The notes: generated from the letters alone by a model not told the origin. Shown: positions 1 through 8,259, numbered from the stretch's first letter. The stretch is DNA of 64,000 bases from Spirosoma sp. SC4-14 (GCF_037201965.1 NZ_CP147518.1:3465001-3529000), one strand, 5' to 3'. A program made the numbers and translations.

Positions 1-93
1 CGACAGAAAATACGCAACCGTTGCTACCAGTGCTGTAACAAACGAAAGGATGACGAAAAAATGGCCAAGCTGACCGACTGTGGTATGTATCAT
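1..93 (-). CDS. ccmF: Cytochrome c maturation protein CcmF/CcsA-like, N-terminal fragment
   Basis: Only the first 31 codons lie in the window; the gene runs off the left edge. The start reads MIHTTVGQLGHFFVILSFVT and then continues hydrophobic, as expected for the first membrane helix of the heme lyase component CcmF. Its ATG overlaps the stop of the broken toxin just upstream (ATGA), so translation was probably coupled. Position after ccmB, ccmC, a ccmD-like gene and ccmE supports the name. The product would attach heme delivered by CcmE to apocytochrome c at the periplasmic face. The call rests on context and the short N-terminus, because no catalytic motif is visible. Confidence 0.72.
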   Translation of the reverse strand, partial: MIHTTVGQLGHFFVILSFVTALVATVAYFLS

Positions 94-356
94 TGACTGA
101 TTATCCTGTTGTATTCGGCATGAGAGCCGATCCAAAACCAAAAAAGTTCGTCATTTTCTTTAATCGCTAATGCGCGAAAATGATCTCCAACGCGAGCTGA
201 CTATCTATTCTCTTTACCGCTAATTTCCTTAAAATGAAGCGAGGGATGAGAAGAGTCGGCCTTAAGAAGCTCAAAGTTTTTGTCCGCTAGTTCCTGAACC
301 GATTCGGGTAATGAATAATATCGTTTCCAGAATTTAGCGGTAGCTCGATGAATTAT
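90..356 (-). pseudogene. Broken HigB/ParE-like toxin (no ATG, internal amber stop)
   Basis: Directly after the antitoxin, one frame reads through 88 codons with a single internal TAG at 201-203. The remaining peptide resembles the toxins that pair with ELPANEL-type antitoxins: IIHRATAKFWKRYYSLPESV, then LADKNFELLKAD, HPSLHFKEISGK, SARVGDHFRALAIK, and ELFWFWIGSHAEY. Relatives usually carry a tryptophan just before SARVG, and TAG is one base from TGG. The expected start codon is ATA (354-356), one base from ATG. The final TGA overlaps the ccmF start codon. The family works as an mRNA interferase or gyrase-type toxin. Here it should be inactive unless the amber codon is suppressed. A sequencing error could mimic one lesion, but not easily both. 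Confidence 0.75.
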
Positions 357-550
357 AAAGGTTGTGTCCGACCCTGACCAATTTCCTCACGCGCTTCCTG
401 TACTAACGCATCCCGACGTCCTGATTCGGCATCGGCTTTTATGGGCTTATCCCAACGTTCATGGAAGAAGTCAAATAGTCGACCAGGCATGCCTTCTAAT
501 TCGTTAGCCGGTAGCTCTTTAGCCGCTGTTTCGATGTCCCGTACGCTCAT
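353..550 (-). CDS. Type II toxin-antitoxin system antitoxin, ELPANEL family
   Basis: This 65-residue protein begins MSVRDIETAAKELPANELEG and ends with an acidic and basic helix, EAREEIGQGRTQPL. The ELPANEL motif and the C-terminal GR..PL are typical of a small antitoxin family found beside HigB/ParE-like toxins. Its ATG overlaps the ccmE stop (ATGA at 547-550), so it is cotranscribed and probably translationally coupled with cytochrome maturation genes. The partner toxin downstream is broken, so this may be a leftover immunity gene. The residues between the two motifs look somewhat diverged from the usual WF.EF pattern. The family assignment comes from motif recall and was not searched. Confidence 0.7.
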   Translation of the reverse strand: MSVRDIETAAKELPANELEGMPGRLFDFFHERWDKPIKADAESGRRDALVQEAREEIGQGRTQPL

Positions 551-1002
551 AGCTTTGCCGTTTTAGTCGGACTGCTTCCGGCTTCATATTCTTTAGTTTC
601 GATCTTGTTCTCCTGGTATTTCGACGGACACTTCAGCAAAATCTTATTGCACTGAAAATGATCGCCCTGCATCGAGCCAATGACCACGATTTGTTCTGAG
701 CGTTCAAAATCCTGCGGCTTGGGACTGTTATAAACCACCTTCTGCGCATGATTGTCGTTGTCGATCAGTGTAAACTCAAAATGGTTTGGATCGATAGCCG
801 GATTGTAGAGCATGTCTGCCACTCGTCCCTGTTGATCTTTCTGAAGTTTACCAACTACGTGAATCAGTTTATCGTCACCGTCTTTGGCTAATTCTGTAGC
901 TTGTTTAAAGGTAACGTACGAGCTGGCATCACCCGCTGTGGCTACAATGATACCGATAGCGAGGGCGATAACAACGATGCCGAAAATGTGAGAAAGTTTC
1001 AT
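547..1002 (-). CDS. ccmE: Cytochrome c maturation heme chaperone CcmE, CxxxY type
   Basis: This 151-residue protein has one N-terminal membrane anchor (about residues 5-23) and a periplasmic OB-fold domain. CcmE receives heme from CcmC and passes it to CcmF. In most bacteria heme binds covalently to the histidine of an HxxxY motif. Here the corresponding place reads KCPSKYQEN, giving Cys125 and Tyr129, the CxxxY variant known from Desulfovibrio and archaea. No alternative HxxxY is visible nearby. It follows the ccmD-like gene by about 80 bases and overlaps the antitoxin start. The C-terminal tail is charged and probably disordered. Confidence 0.9.
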   Translation of the reverse strand: MKLSHIFGIVVIALAIGIIVATAGDASSYVTFKQATELAKDGDDKLIHVVGKLQKDQQGRVADMLYNPAIDPNHFEFTLIDNDNHAQKVVYNSPKPQDFERSEQIVVIGSMQGDHFQCNKILLKCPSKYQENKIETKEYEAGSSPTKTAKL

Positions 1003-1081
1003 GTTGGTTAACGAATTACGGTTTATACGTCAGAATCAGCGAATCGTTCAGCATCTGAAAACGTAGACCGGATTGGGTGAA

Positions 1082-1336
1082 CTATAAGCTGTAATCTTTC
1101 TTTTTTTCTTTTACTTCCTTCTCCAGTTTGCCAATCTGCCGATCGAGGCTGACAAGGTAGATAATAATACCCGTGAAGACGGCTGCTACCACTGCTACAA
1201 CGACCCAGATTTTGCCATCGGCCCGAAGTTTGTCGGCCATTTCAACGCCGTTGGATACGGGTTGTTGGGCCATGATGTTCTGGCTAAGTAAAAGAAGAGC
1301 TGCCAGTGGGGCTTTCGTCAAAAAAGACAGTCGCAT
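1082..1336 (-). CDS. CcmD family small membrane protein
   Basis: The chosen ATG gives 84 residues: a signal-like hydrophobic stretch ending MAQQPVS, then VEMADKLRADGKIWVVV, one membrane helix, and a basic coiled tail (DRQIGKLEKEVKEKKK). This layout matches the CcmD-like proteins between ccmC and ccmE in Bacteroidota. CcmD helps release holo-CcmE from the CcmABC complex. An earlier in-frame ATG at 1387 would add 17 residues ahead of the signal-like segment. The later start is preferred because it puts that segment at the N-terminus. Residues near the helix end resemble classical CcmD only loosely, so context carries much of the assignment. Confidence 0.75.
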   Translation of the reverse strand: MRLSFLTKAPLAALLLLSQNIMAQQPVSNGVEMADKLRADGKIWVVVAVVAAVFTGIIIYLVSLDRQIGKLEKEVKEKKKDYSL

Positions 1337-1407
1337 TTTGAATAAAGAAGTAAGTCTAGAAATTAACGCAAAAATAAGCTGAATCATTCCGGGATTTTAT
1401 GGGAGAA

Positions 1408-2067
1408 TTATTCTTCCAGTGCTACTTTCAATCGCCGGAGCCGTACACGGAGTTCCGTAATCCACAAGCCTAGCAGGATGAAACCAATAATTGCCGGGTA
1501 AAAAACCATGCGCAGGTTGTTATCCATATCATACTGGCCAAACGCCGGATTGCCGCCGTTGCCGGGGTGAAGCGAATCGGTTAGGCGGGGTACCACAAAT
1601 ATCAGTGGAACAAAAACGGCAAATGCAAAAATGTTATACACCGCCGAAATGCGGGCACGTCGTTGTTCGTCGTCAAACGATCCCCGCAGAATCAGATAGG
1701 CCAGATACATCAGCATCCCAACGGCCACGCTGTTGAGTTTCGGGTCGTTAGGCCAGGGCTCGCCCCAGGTGAAATTGGCCCAGAGTGAGCCGGTAGCGCA
1801 CCCCAGAATACCATATAAAATGGCCGTATTGGCAAACTCGACTGCTACCAGATCATCGTCGGATTTGCCATTGCGCAGATACCGAATCGAATAAACGGCT
1901 GAGGTGAGTAGTAGCGTGATCATGCCAAACCAGAGTGGAACATGAAAGTATACATTTCGGATACTTTCGTTTAGAATCGGCTGCCGGGGCACTACGCCCA
2001 GAAATCCCTGGAAAACAACATAGGTCAGAATCAGGACCGCAAGGGCCTTCCACCAGTTTTTTTTCAT
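1408..2067 (-). CDS. ccmC: Heme exporter/handling protein CcmC
   Basis: This is a six-helix membrane protein of 219 residues from the chosen ATG (MKKNWWKALAVLI). It contains a tryptophan-rich periplasmic motif, WGEPWPNDPKL, the local form of the WWD heme-handling motif. Histidines stand in YFHVPLW before it and DSLHPGN after it, where axial heme ligands are expected. CcmC loads heme onto CcmE. A GTG at 2103 would add 12 residues that do not resemble the family start, so the ATG was preferred. The gene follows ccmB after about 90 bases in the same orientation. No ccmA ATPase gene is present next to it. Confidence 0.9.
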   Translation of the reverse strand: MKKNWWKALAVLILTYVVFQGFLGVVPRQPILNESIRNVYFHVPLWFGMITLLLTSAVYSIRYLRNGKSDDDLVAVEFANTAILYGILGCATGSLWANFTWGEPWPNDPKLNSVAVGMLMYLAYLILRGSFDDEQRRARISAVYNIFAFAVFVPLIFVVPRLTDSLHPGNGGNPAFGQYDMDNNLRMVFYPAIIGFILLGLWITELRVRLRRLKVALEE

Positions 2068-2158
2068 AGCATTCGTTGCCGGAGCAACAGTCCGGATGGC
2101 CACGTCCGGGCAATTTTAAGTACAAAACCCAGGCGTGGCCGGCTGGGTTACTAACTGA

Positions 2159-2833
2159 TTAGCTCCGCCACAGAAACGGAAACAGCAACCACGACAGTGT
2201 CAGCACAATGGCATCGATGGCCAGCACAATGCCCACTTCGTCCCAGCTTGAACCACGATCGAGGCCGTCGAGGGCATTTTTCGAAATCTTCAGCAGCATC
2301 AGCAGCAGTGGCAGAATGATCGGGAAACTCAGAACGGCCATCAGTGTAGCCGGGTTTTCGGCCTTGCTGGCAATACCAGCTACTAAAGTCAGCGAAGCCG
2401 CAAATCCTACCGCTCCTAGCAGGAGTGTTAGCAGGTATAGGGGCATGTCGTTGACCGGATTGCCCAGCACAAAGGCATAAACCATGAACCCCAGAAAGGC
2501 AAGCACCAGCATCAGCGCTGTATTATACAGAATTTTGGAGATGATGATCTGTTCGGGGCTGGCCAGCACATAGTAGTATAACTGTCGACCCGATCGTTCC
2601 TGAATAAAACTTTTGGCAATGGCATTTATCGCCGAGAAGAGCTGAATTAACCAGAACAATGTATTCCAGACGATAGGGGTAAGCTGGCCACGACGAGCAT
2701 TAAAACTCAGATAACAGACAAAAACAGCTCCTACAATGTACAACAGCATTCCGTTGAGCGCGTACCGTTGTCGCCACTCCAGCAGAAACTCTTTCCGCAT
2801 TAGTGCGCTCATCTGCCGTACTGATTCTGTCAT
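2159..2833 (-). CDS. ccmB: Heme exporter subunit CcmB
   Basis: The product is a hydrophobic protein of about 224 residues with six predicted membrane helices. It carries the family pattern near the start (MRKEFLLEWRQRYALNG) and the central segment ERSGRQLYYYVLASPE. CcmB is the membrane subunit of the CcmAB transporter that powers release of heme-loaded CcmE. The ATG at 2833 was chosen over an upstream TTG at 2872. This is the first gene of the minus-strand ccm operon and is divergent from the TauE/SafE gene, so both promoters should lie in the roughly 100-base gap at 2834-2934. The cognate ATPase CcmA must be elsewhere. Confidence 0.9.
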   Translation of the reverse strand: MTESVRQMSALMRKEFLLEWRQRYALNGMLLYIVGAVFVCYLSFNARRGQLTPIVWNTLFWLIQLFSAINAIAKSFIQERSGRQLYYYVLASPEQIIISKILYNTALMLVLAFLGFMVYAFVLGNPVNDMPLYLLTLLLGAVGFAASLTLVAGIASKAENPATLMAVLSFPIILPLLLMLLKISKNALDGLDRGSSWDEVGIVLAIDAIVLTLSWLLFPFLWRS

Positions 2834-2934
2834 ACTGGTGTTCAATAATTGCGCAAATTTACGGCGCAACAACGATGCAGAAAAGAAATACTTTACCTTA
2901 TGTCTATTCGGTGGGTAGCCAACACCGCTATAAT

Positions 2935-3699
2935 ATGGATTATTCTACGATTCTTACCCTCTGTAGCTTTTCATTTCTGGCTGGTTTTATCGATGCAATC
3001 ATTGGCGGTGGCGGACTTATACAAACGCCTGCAATTTTATTTACCTTACCGCAGTATCCGATTCCGACGCTGATTGGAACCACCAAACTACCTTCGTTGT
3101 GCGGTAGTTTGATGGGGGCCTTTCAATACAGCCGTCGGGTGGCGGTGGTTGGTCGGTCTATTGGCCCGATGATGACCATTGCATTTGGTGCATCCTGGCT
3201 TGGTTCGTTAACGCTCACCCGAGTGCCAAACAGTTTCATGAAACCCTTTGCGCTGGTATTGCTGGTGGTTGTGTTTATCTATACACTCACAAAAAAAGAT
3301 TTTGGGCAGGTTACTGTCCAGCACATTTCGGCACGGCAGCAACGCATTCGGATGTGGACAATGGGGTTGCTTATTGGTTTCTATGATGGCTTTTTTGGTC
3401 CCGGAACAGGGAGTTTTCTAGTGCTGGGTTTTATTGCTCTGGTGGGCTTCGATTTTCTGAAAGCCAGTGCCTATGCCAAGCTGGTCAATGCATCCACTAA
3501 CCTGGCCAGTGCCGTTTTTTTTATCAGTGAACGGAAAATTCTCTATGCATTTGCCTTCCCGATGGCTATTGCCAATCTTTCCGGCGCATTTCTGGGGGCT
3601 CGGTTAGCTATTCTGAAAGGTAATCAGTTTATCCGGGTCTTTTTTTTACTGATTATTGTGGCTACAATTCTGCGCTTTGCCTCGGATTTGATGGTATAG
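2935..3699 (+). CDS. TauE/SafE family sulfite/anion exporter
   Basis: From the chosen ATG the protein has 254 residues and about eight membrane helices. Two related halves carry the family signatures: AGFIDAIIGGGGLIQTPAIL near the N-terminus and GFYDGFFGPGTGSFL in the middle. These glycine-rich re-entrant motifs define the TSUP (DUF81) family, which exports sulfite, sulfoacetate or other sulfur-containing anions. The reading frame is open further upstream, but that extension is hydrophilic and overlaps the ccmB start region, so the later start is preferred. The substrate cannot be told from sequence. A ComA-type sulfonate gene lies about 21 kb away, which is too far to link them. Confidence 0.88.
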   Translation: MDYSTILTLCSFSFLAGFIDAIIGGGGLIQTPAILFTLPQYPIPTLIGTTKLPSLCGSLMGAFQYSRRVAVVGRSIGPMMTIAFGASWLGSLTLTRVPNSFMKPFALVLLVVVFIYTLTKKDFGQVTVQHISARQQRIRMWTMGLLIGFYDGFFGPGTGSFLVLGFIALVGFDFLKASAYAKLVNASTNLASAVFFISERKILYAFAFPMAIANLSGAFLGARLAILKGNQFIRVFFLLIIVATILRFASDLMV

Positions 3700-3808
3700 A
3701 GAGCTGATTTGGGGAAAAGATGCATTTCTATTTGCATCGATAAACTTTCCGTTGTAATCTTGCGTTAATTAAACTGAATCTAAATAAAGATTGGTTACCA
3801 CCGGCACC

Positions 3809-4033
3809 ATGAGCAAGCGAAGCGTTGCAGATTTAAAAATTGGAGAACGAGCTACCATTCAATCGTTCGAAAACCAGTTAATGTCGCTTAAACTGCTCGA
3901 AATGGGCTGTTTACCTGGCGCAGAAGTGTGTTTAAGTGGTAAGGCCCCGCTGGGCGACCCAATCTGCCTGAGTGTGTCGGGCTATTGTCTGGCCATGCGG
4001 AAATCTGAAGCGGCTACCATTTTTATTGACTAA
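3809..4033 (+). CDS. feoA: Ferrous iron transport protein FeoA
   Basis: This 74-residue cytoplasmic protein has the FeoA SH3-like pattern: SVADLKIGERATIQSF, then a middle segment LKLLEMGCLPGAEV, and a C-terminal AMRKSEAATIFID. FeoA modulates the FeoB iron channel. An in-frame TTG at 3791 would add six residues, but the ATG at 3809 fits the family length. It lies about 80 bases upstream of feoB in the same direction, so the two are likely cotranscribed. No feoC is present, as is common outside Enterobacteria. Confidence 0.92.
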   Translation: MSKRSVADLKIGERATIQSFENQLMSLKLLEMGCLPGAEVCLSGKAPLGDPICLSVSGYCLAMRKSEAATIFID

Positions 4034-4114
4034 CGTGCTTCAATACCATTACTACATCGCTGATAAACTTATGCGTTGCTGGTAAGCAATTCATAAGTCT
4101 CAAACTGTACTGAG

Positions 4115-6229
4115 TTGAGTTCCCCCGTAATTGCTCTTGTTGGAAATCCGAATGCCGGTAAATCGTCATTATTTAATCAACTGACGGGCCTTCGTCAGAA
4201 AACCGGAAATTTTCCAGGCGTTACGGTCGATAAAAAATCGGGTAGCTGGACCATCGATTCGCAGACGGTTGCTACGGTAGTCGATCTTCCCGGCGTTTAT
4301 TCAATTTATCCTAAGTCGCTCGACGAGCAAATCGTTACCGATATTCTGGCCAACCCCGACCACCCCGATTATCCGGATGTGGCTATTGTGGTGGTCGATG
4401 CCTCCAATCTCCATCGAAATTTACTTTTGTTTACCCAGGTTGCGGACCTGGGTGTGCCGGTTATTCTGGCGCTGAACATGCTCGATGTAGCCCGTCAGCA
4501 ATCCAAAGAAATAAATGCCGTTAAGCTGGCTATGCGGCTGGGCGTACCGGTTGTGCGCATCAATGCCCGCACCGGCGACGGTGTCGATCAGCTTAAAAAA
4601 GCGGTGATGGGGCAGATCAGGGAGCCAACGCTACCGGGTAAACTTTTTTTTGACCCAGGCGAAGAAGCTGCCGAACTCATCGACGATACCAGACGGCAGT
4701 ACCATCTCGATAATAATTACCTGGCGCTGCAATACATTATTCAGCACGATGGTTTTACATTTCTGAACCGCCAGCAGCAGGTTGGCCTCGATGCAATTAT
4801 TGAGAAACACCAGTTTAGTGAGCCCACGTTCCAGGCCGGAGAAACCATCACCCGATACAAACGAATTGCTCAACTGCTTTCGGAAGTGGTTACGGATCAG
4901 CGTCCGATTAATCAGCCCACCTGGAGCCAGAAACTTGATCGGGTTCTTCTGCATCCGGTTTGGGGCTATGCCATTTTCGGTCTAATTCTGCTACTCATTT
5001 TTCAGGCTATTTTTGCCTGGGCGCAGCCGTTTATGGACGCTATCGATGCGGGTGTAGCCTGGCTCAATGGGCAACTGAAGGAAAGTTTACCCAAAGGGCC
5101 ATTAACCGACCTGCTGACCGATGGTATACTGGCCGGAGTTGGAGGAATTCTGGTATTTATCCCGCAAATCGCTTTTCTGTTTTTGCTGGTTTCGCTGCTC
5201 GAAGAATCAGGATATATGTCGCGGGTGATGGTCATAATGGATCGCATCATGCGCAAATTCGGGCTGAATGGCCGAAGCGTGGTGCCGCTGATTTCGGGCG
5301 TGGCCTGCGCTGTTCCCGCCATCATGGCTACGCGTAGCATTGGTACCCGGCGCGACCGCCTGATTACAATTCTGGTAACTCCTCTGATGAGCTGCTCGGC
5401 CCGATTGCCGATCTATACCATTCTGATTGCTTTGGTCGTGCCCAGTCAGCGGGTATTGGGCGTGTTCAATTTGCAAGGATTGGCATTGATGGGGCTTTAC
5501 CTGTTAGGATTAGTCAGCGCCTTGCTGGCGGCCTATGTCCTGAAATTGTTTCTCCGTACAAAAGAACGTAGTTTCTTTATAATGGAACTGCCTACGTTTA
5601 AGCTTCCGCGCTGGAACCATGTGGCGTTAACCATCTGGGAAAGTGTGCGGGCGTTTGTTTGGGAAGCCGGGCGGGTTATTCTGGCCATCTCCATTATTCT
5701 GTGGGTATTGGCTAGTTACGGACCGGGCGACTCGATGGATCGGGCTGAAAAGCAAGCTCGTTTGCAGAGTGACAAAGTAACGACCGAAGAGCTACAAAAT
5801 CGGATTGCTTCTGAGCGGCTGGAAGCGTCGTATGCCGGTCGGTTCGGGCATTTGATTGAACCGGCTATCCGACCGCTGGGCTATGACTGGAAAATTGGCA
5901 TAGCCCTGTTGAGTTCGTTTGCTGCCCGGGAAGTGTTCGTTGGCACCATGTCGACTATCTATAGTATTGGCGACGGGGCCGACGATGAAGGAATTACCAT
6001 TAGAGAACGATTGCATCAGGAGCGAAATCCGGCTACGGGTGGACCAATGTACACGCCCGCACTGGCCTGGTCGTTGCTGATTTTCTACGTGTTTGCTATG
6101 ATGTGTATGAGCACATTGGCCGCTACACAACGCGAAACCAAAAGCTGGAAATGGCCAGCCATTCAGTTGGCTTACATGATGACTATTGCCTACGTATCGG
6201 CATTTATTACATATCAGTTATTGCAATAG
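4115..6229 (+). CDS. feoB: Ferrous iron transporter FeoB
   Basis: The product has 704 residues. The N-terminal G domain shows GNPNAGKS (10-17), GVTV (35-38), DLPG (57-60) and NMLD (121-124). A helical regulatory domain follows, then a membrane region with two gate motifs, including MSRVMVIMDRIMRKFGLNGR and VTPLMSCSARLPIYT. The cysteines in VACAVPAI and SCSARLP are the conserved gate cysteines. It imports Fe(II) across the inner membrane. The only start fitting the family N-terminus is TTG at 4115; an in-frame stop lies seven codons upstream (4094-4096) with no ATG between. A strong terminator follows. Confidence 0.97.
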   Translation: MSSPVIALVGNPNAGKSSLFNQLTGLRQKTGNFPGVTVDKKSGSWTIDSQTVATVVDLPGVYSIYPKSLDEQIVTDILANPDHPDYPDVAIVVVDASNLHRNLLLFTQVADLGVPVILALNMLDVARQQSKEINAVKLAMRLGVPVVRINARTGDGVDQLKKAVMGQIREPTLPGKLFFDPGEEAAELIDDTRRQYHLDNNYLALQYIIQHDGFTFLNRQQQVGLDAIIEKHQFSEPTFQAGETITRYKRIAQLLSEVVTDQRPINQPTWSQKLDRVLLHPVWGYAIFGLILLLIFQAIFAWAQPFMDAIDAGVAWLNGQLKESLPKGPLTDLLTDGILAGVGGILVFIPQIAFLFLLVSLLEESGYMSRVMVIMDRIMRKFGLNGRSVVPLISGVACAVPAIMATRSIGTRRDRLITILVTPLMSCSARLPIYTILIALVVPSQRVLGVFNLQGLALMGLYLLGLVSALLAAYVLKLFLRTKERSFFIMELPTFKLPRWNHVALTIWESVRAFVWEAGRVILAISIILWVLASYGPGDSMDRAEKQARLQSDKVTTEELQNRIASERLEASYAGRFGHLIEPAIRPLGYDWKIGIALLSSFAAREVFVGTMSTIYSIGDGADDEGITIRERLHQERNPATGGPMYTPALAWSLLIFYVFAMMCMSTLAATQRETKSWKWPAIQLAYMMTIAYVSAFITYQLLQ

Positions 6230-6246
6230 CACTGTGCCTATGCCAT

Positions 6247-6285
6247 AAAAAAAGCTCCGTCAGCACTGCTGACGGAGCTTTTTTT
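6247..6285 (+). terminator. Rho-independent terminator after feoB (bidirectional)
   Basis: A 12-bp perfect stem, AGCTCCGTCAGC (6253-6264) with GCTGACGGAGCT (6268-6279), has a three-base loop and is flanked by A and T runs. It can stop feoB transcription and also the opposing small membrane gene. Confidence 0.9.
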
Positions 6286-6295
6286 ATGAGTTTTT

Positions 6296-6460
6296 TTACC
6301 AAAGTAAGCCTTTGGAAATCAGAGGGTAAATAAAATGATAGACAATGTAGGCAAACAACGCAACGGTTAGTCCGCCCAGGGCAGTGGTTTGGTCGAAAGC
6401 GACCCGGGTTTTACGCGAGGGGCGGCTTACGCGCCAGTCGCGGTGGGCTGTAGGTTTCAT
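6296..6460 (-). CDS. Small single-span membrane protein, unknown
   Basis: This 54-residue protein has a basic N-terminal half (MKPTAHRDWRVSRPSRKTR) and one hydrophobic helix (GGLTVALFAYIVYHFIYPLI). The orientation suggests the N-terminus is inside. The chosen ATG avoids an upstream extension of nine residues. It faces the feoB terminator tail-to-tail, and nothing downstream suggests a function. Small proteins of this design often sit in respiratory or secretion complexes, but there is no evidence here. Coding status is probable because the membrane helix and basic flank are coherent. Confidence 0.5.
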   Translation of the reverse strand: MKPTAHRDWRVSRPSRKTRVAFDQTTALGGLTVALFAYIVYHFIYPLISKGLLW

Positions 6461-6685
6461 AGTATTTGTCAGTAGTAATTTTGGCAATGCAAATTTGGGG
6501 CCGTCCTGTCGGGAACAACAGAGCGGAAACCCGGATTTTTGTCATTGCGTATAACTACCTGATTTTCTATAAACCCTTATACGTTCTGTTTATTAAGCGG
6601 TAGTATCGCTTCGTTGCAACACTATATTACCTGCACGCTAAGTGTGGCACCGATTCTACAGTCTTGTTACCAGGCTTCTACACAT

Positions 6686-8188
6686 CTACTCCCAGCGTAG
6701 TGCATCAATAACGTCAGAGGCAATCATGCCGATAGGGCCGCGTTGTTCGGCAGCTTTATCGCCCGCCAATCCATGCGCAAAAACACCTAATACAGCGGCT
6801 TCAACAGGGTCGTATCCCTGAGCCAGGAGCGCTGTTAACACACCTGTCAATACATCGCCTGTTCCGCCTGTGCTTAAGCCTGGGTTACCTGTTGAGTTGA
6901 AGTGCACATCACCGTCCGGCGTAGCCACAGCCGAATAGGCTCCTTTGAGGACAACTACAACATTATACGTTTTAGCAAAATCGCGCAGAATCGTTAGTTT
7001 CTCGTAATCATTTTCCCATTTGCGCGTCAATCGTTCAAATTCCTTCGGGTGCGGAGTCAGAATGCTGTGCGGGGGGATTTTATTGAGCAGCGCCCGATTT
7101 TCGGATAAGAGATTCAGCGCGTCAGCATCCAGAACAATCGGCTTTTTAAGCGTTGGAAGCAAATCGCGTAACATCTTCAGCGTATCGGGAGCTTTGCCAA
7201 TTCCCGGACCAATGCCAACCGTAGAGTAATCAGCCGGTTCAGGGCCTTCAACGATACTGTAACCCGTCAGGACTTTCGGATCTTCATCGGCACGACACAT
7301 TGCTTCCGGTACCGCCGTTTGGATAACATCATACCCGCATTGTGGAACCTGTACGGAAAGTAAACCAACTCCCGACCGCAGGCAGGCTCTGGCTGCCAGC
7401 ACCGCAGCCCCTATTTTGCCATAACTGCCCACCAATAATAAAGCATGTCCGAAAGAGCCTTTGTTGGAAAACCGTTCCCGTTTATGGAGCAATAAGCGAG
7501 CATCGCGTGGCTGCGTAAAGAAATAGGGCGTGGGAGCCAGGTCGATATACCGTTTGTGCAGTTGTATGTCTACAATATGCCAATCGCCAACATAACGGCC
7601 GTTTTTGGGTAAAACAAAGGCTAGCTTCGGCAACTGAAATGTTATTGTATAATCTGGCTCAATGATTGTATCAGCAGAACTGTTGGGTTGGTCGGTATAC
7701 AAACCGCTGGCAATATCGACAGAGACGACCGTTGCCGGGGCTCTATTGATAGTTTCGATCGTACTTTTAACAATGCCTTCGGTGGGGCGAGATAAGCCAG
7801 AGCCGAATATGGCGTCGATCACTACTTCGTTATGCCGGATGGCCGGAATATCGTGCGATAATTCAACATAATGAATGTTCTCTGTAACGAGCTTTAGCCG
7901 CCGATGATTGTGCATGAAATCGTCGGATTCGCGGGGGGCATACCGCACAACATATACCTCAATGGGGTATTCGCGTTCCAGCAATAATCGGGCAATGGCT
8001 AATCCATCGCCCCCATTATTGCCCAGGCCACAGAAGATTTTGGTGATTGTCGTATTCGGAAAATGATCAGCAAACCAGTCAACAAAAGCAAGAGCGGCAC
8101 GCTCCATAAGGTTGATTGGTGCAATGGGTTCATGCTGGATAGTGTATTGATCAAGCGCTCTAATCTGGTCAACGTTCAGTATTTTCAT
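6686..8188 (-). CDS. nnr: Bifunctional NAD(P)H-hydrate epimerase/dehydratase
   Basis: This is a fused 500-residue enzyme. The N-terminal YjeF_N domain (about 1-215) has CGLGNNGGDGLAIARLL and DAIFGSGLSR. It epimerises damaged R-NAD(P)HX. The C-terminal ribokinase-like domain (about 225-500) has GIGPGIGK, DADALNLL, LTPHPKEFERL and GLSTGGTGDVLTG. It dehydrates S-NAD(P)HX back to NAD(P)H using ADP. The GTGD tetrad and the NNGGDG loop are intact, so both activities are expected. The gene is divergent from rplS. The fusion is common in bacteria. Confidence 0.96.
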   Translation of the reverse strand: MKILNVDQIRALDQYTIQHEPIAPINLMERAALAFVDWFADHFPNTTITKIFCGLGNNGGDGLAIARLLLEREYPIEVYVVRYAPRESDDFMHNHRRLKLVTENIHYVELSHDIPAIRHNEVVIDAIFGSGLSRPTEGIVKSTIETINRAPATVVSVDIASGLYTDQPNSSADTIIEPDYTITFQLPKLAFVLPKNGRYVGDWHIVDIQLHKRYIDLAPTPYFFTQPRDARLLLHKRERFSNKGSFGHALLLVGSYGKIGAAVLAARACLRSGVGLLSVQVPQCGYDVIQTAVPEAMCRADEDPKVLTGYSIVEGPEPADYSTVGIGPGIGKAPDTLKMLRDLLPTLKKPIVLDADALNLLSENRALLNKIPPHSILTPHPKEFERLTRKWENDYEKLTILRDFAKTYNVVVVLKGAYSAVATPDGDVHFNSTGNPGLSTGGTGDVLTGVLTALLAQGYDPVEAAVLGVFAHGLAGDKAAEQRGPIGMIASDVIDALRWE

Positions 8189-8251
8189 CGATTTGGCGTC
8201 GGTTACTCCGGGTAATTTCGCAAAAGTATTTTCATCTACTGAGAAATTTAC

Positions 8252-8259
8252 TATCTTTG
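8252..8259 (+). promoter_or_regulatory. Bacteroidota -7 box upstream of rplS
   Basis: TATCTTTG matches the TAnnTTTG consensus of the main Bacteroidota sigma factor. It lies about 45 bases ahead of the rplS ATG, a sensible leader length. The -33 element is weak. Confidence 0.55.
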
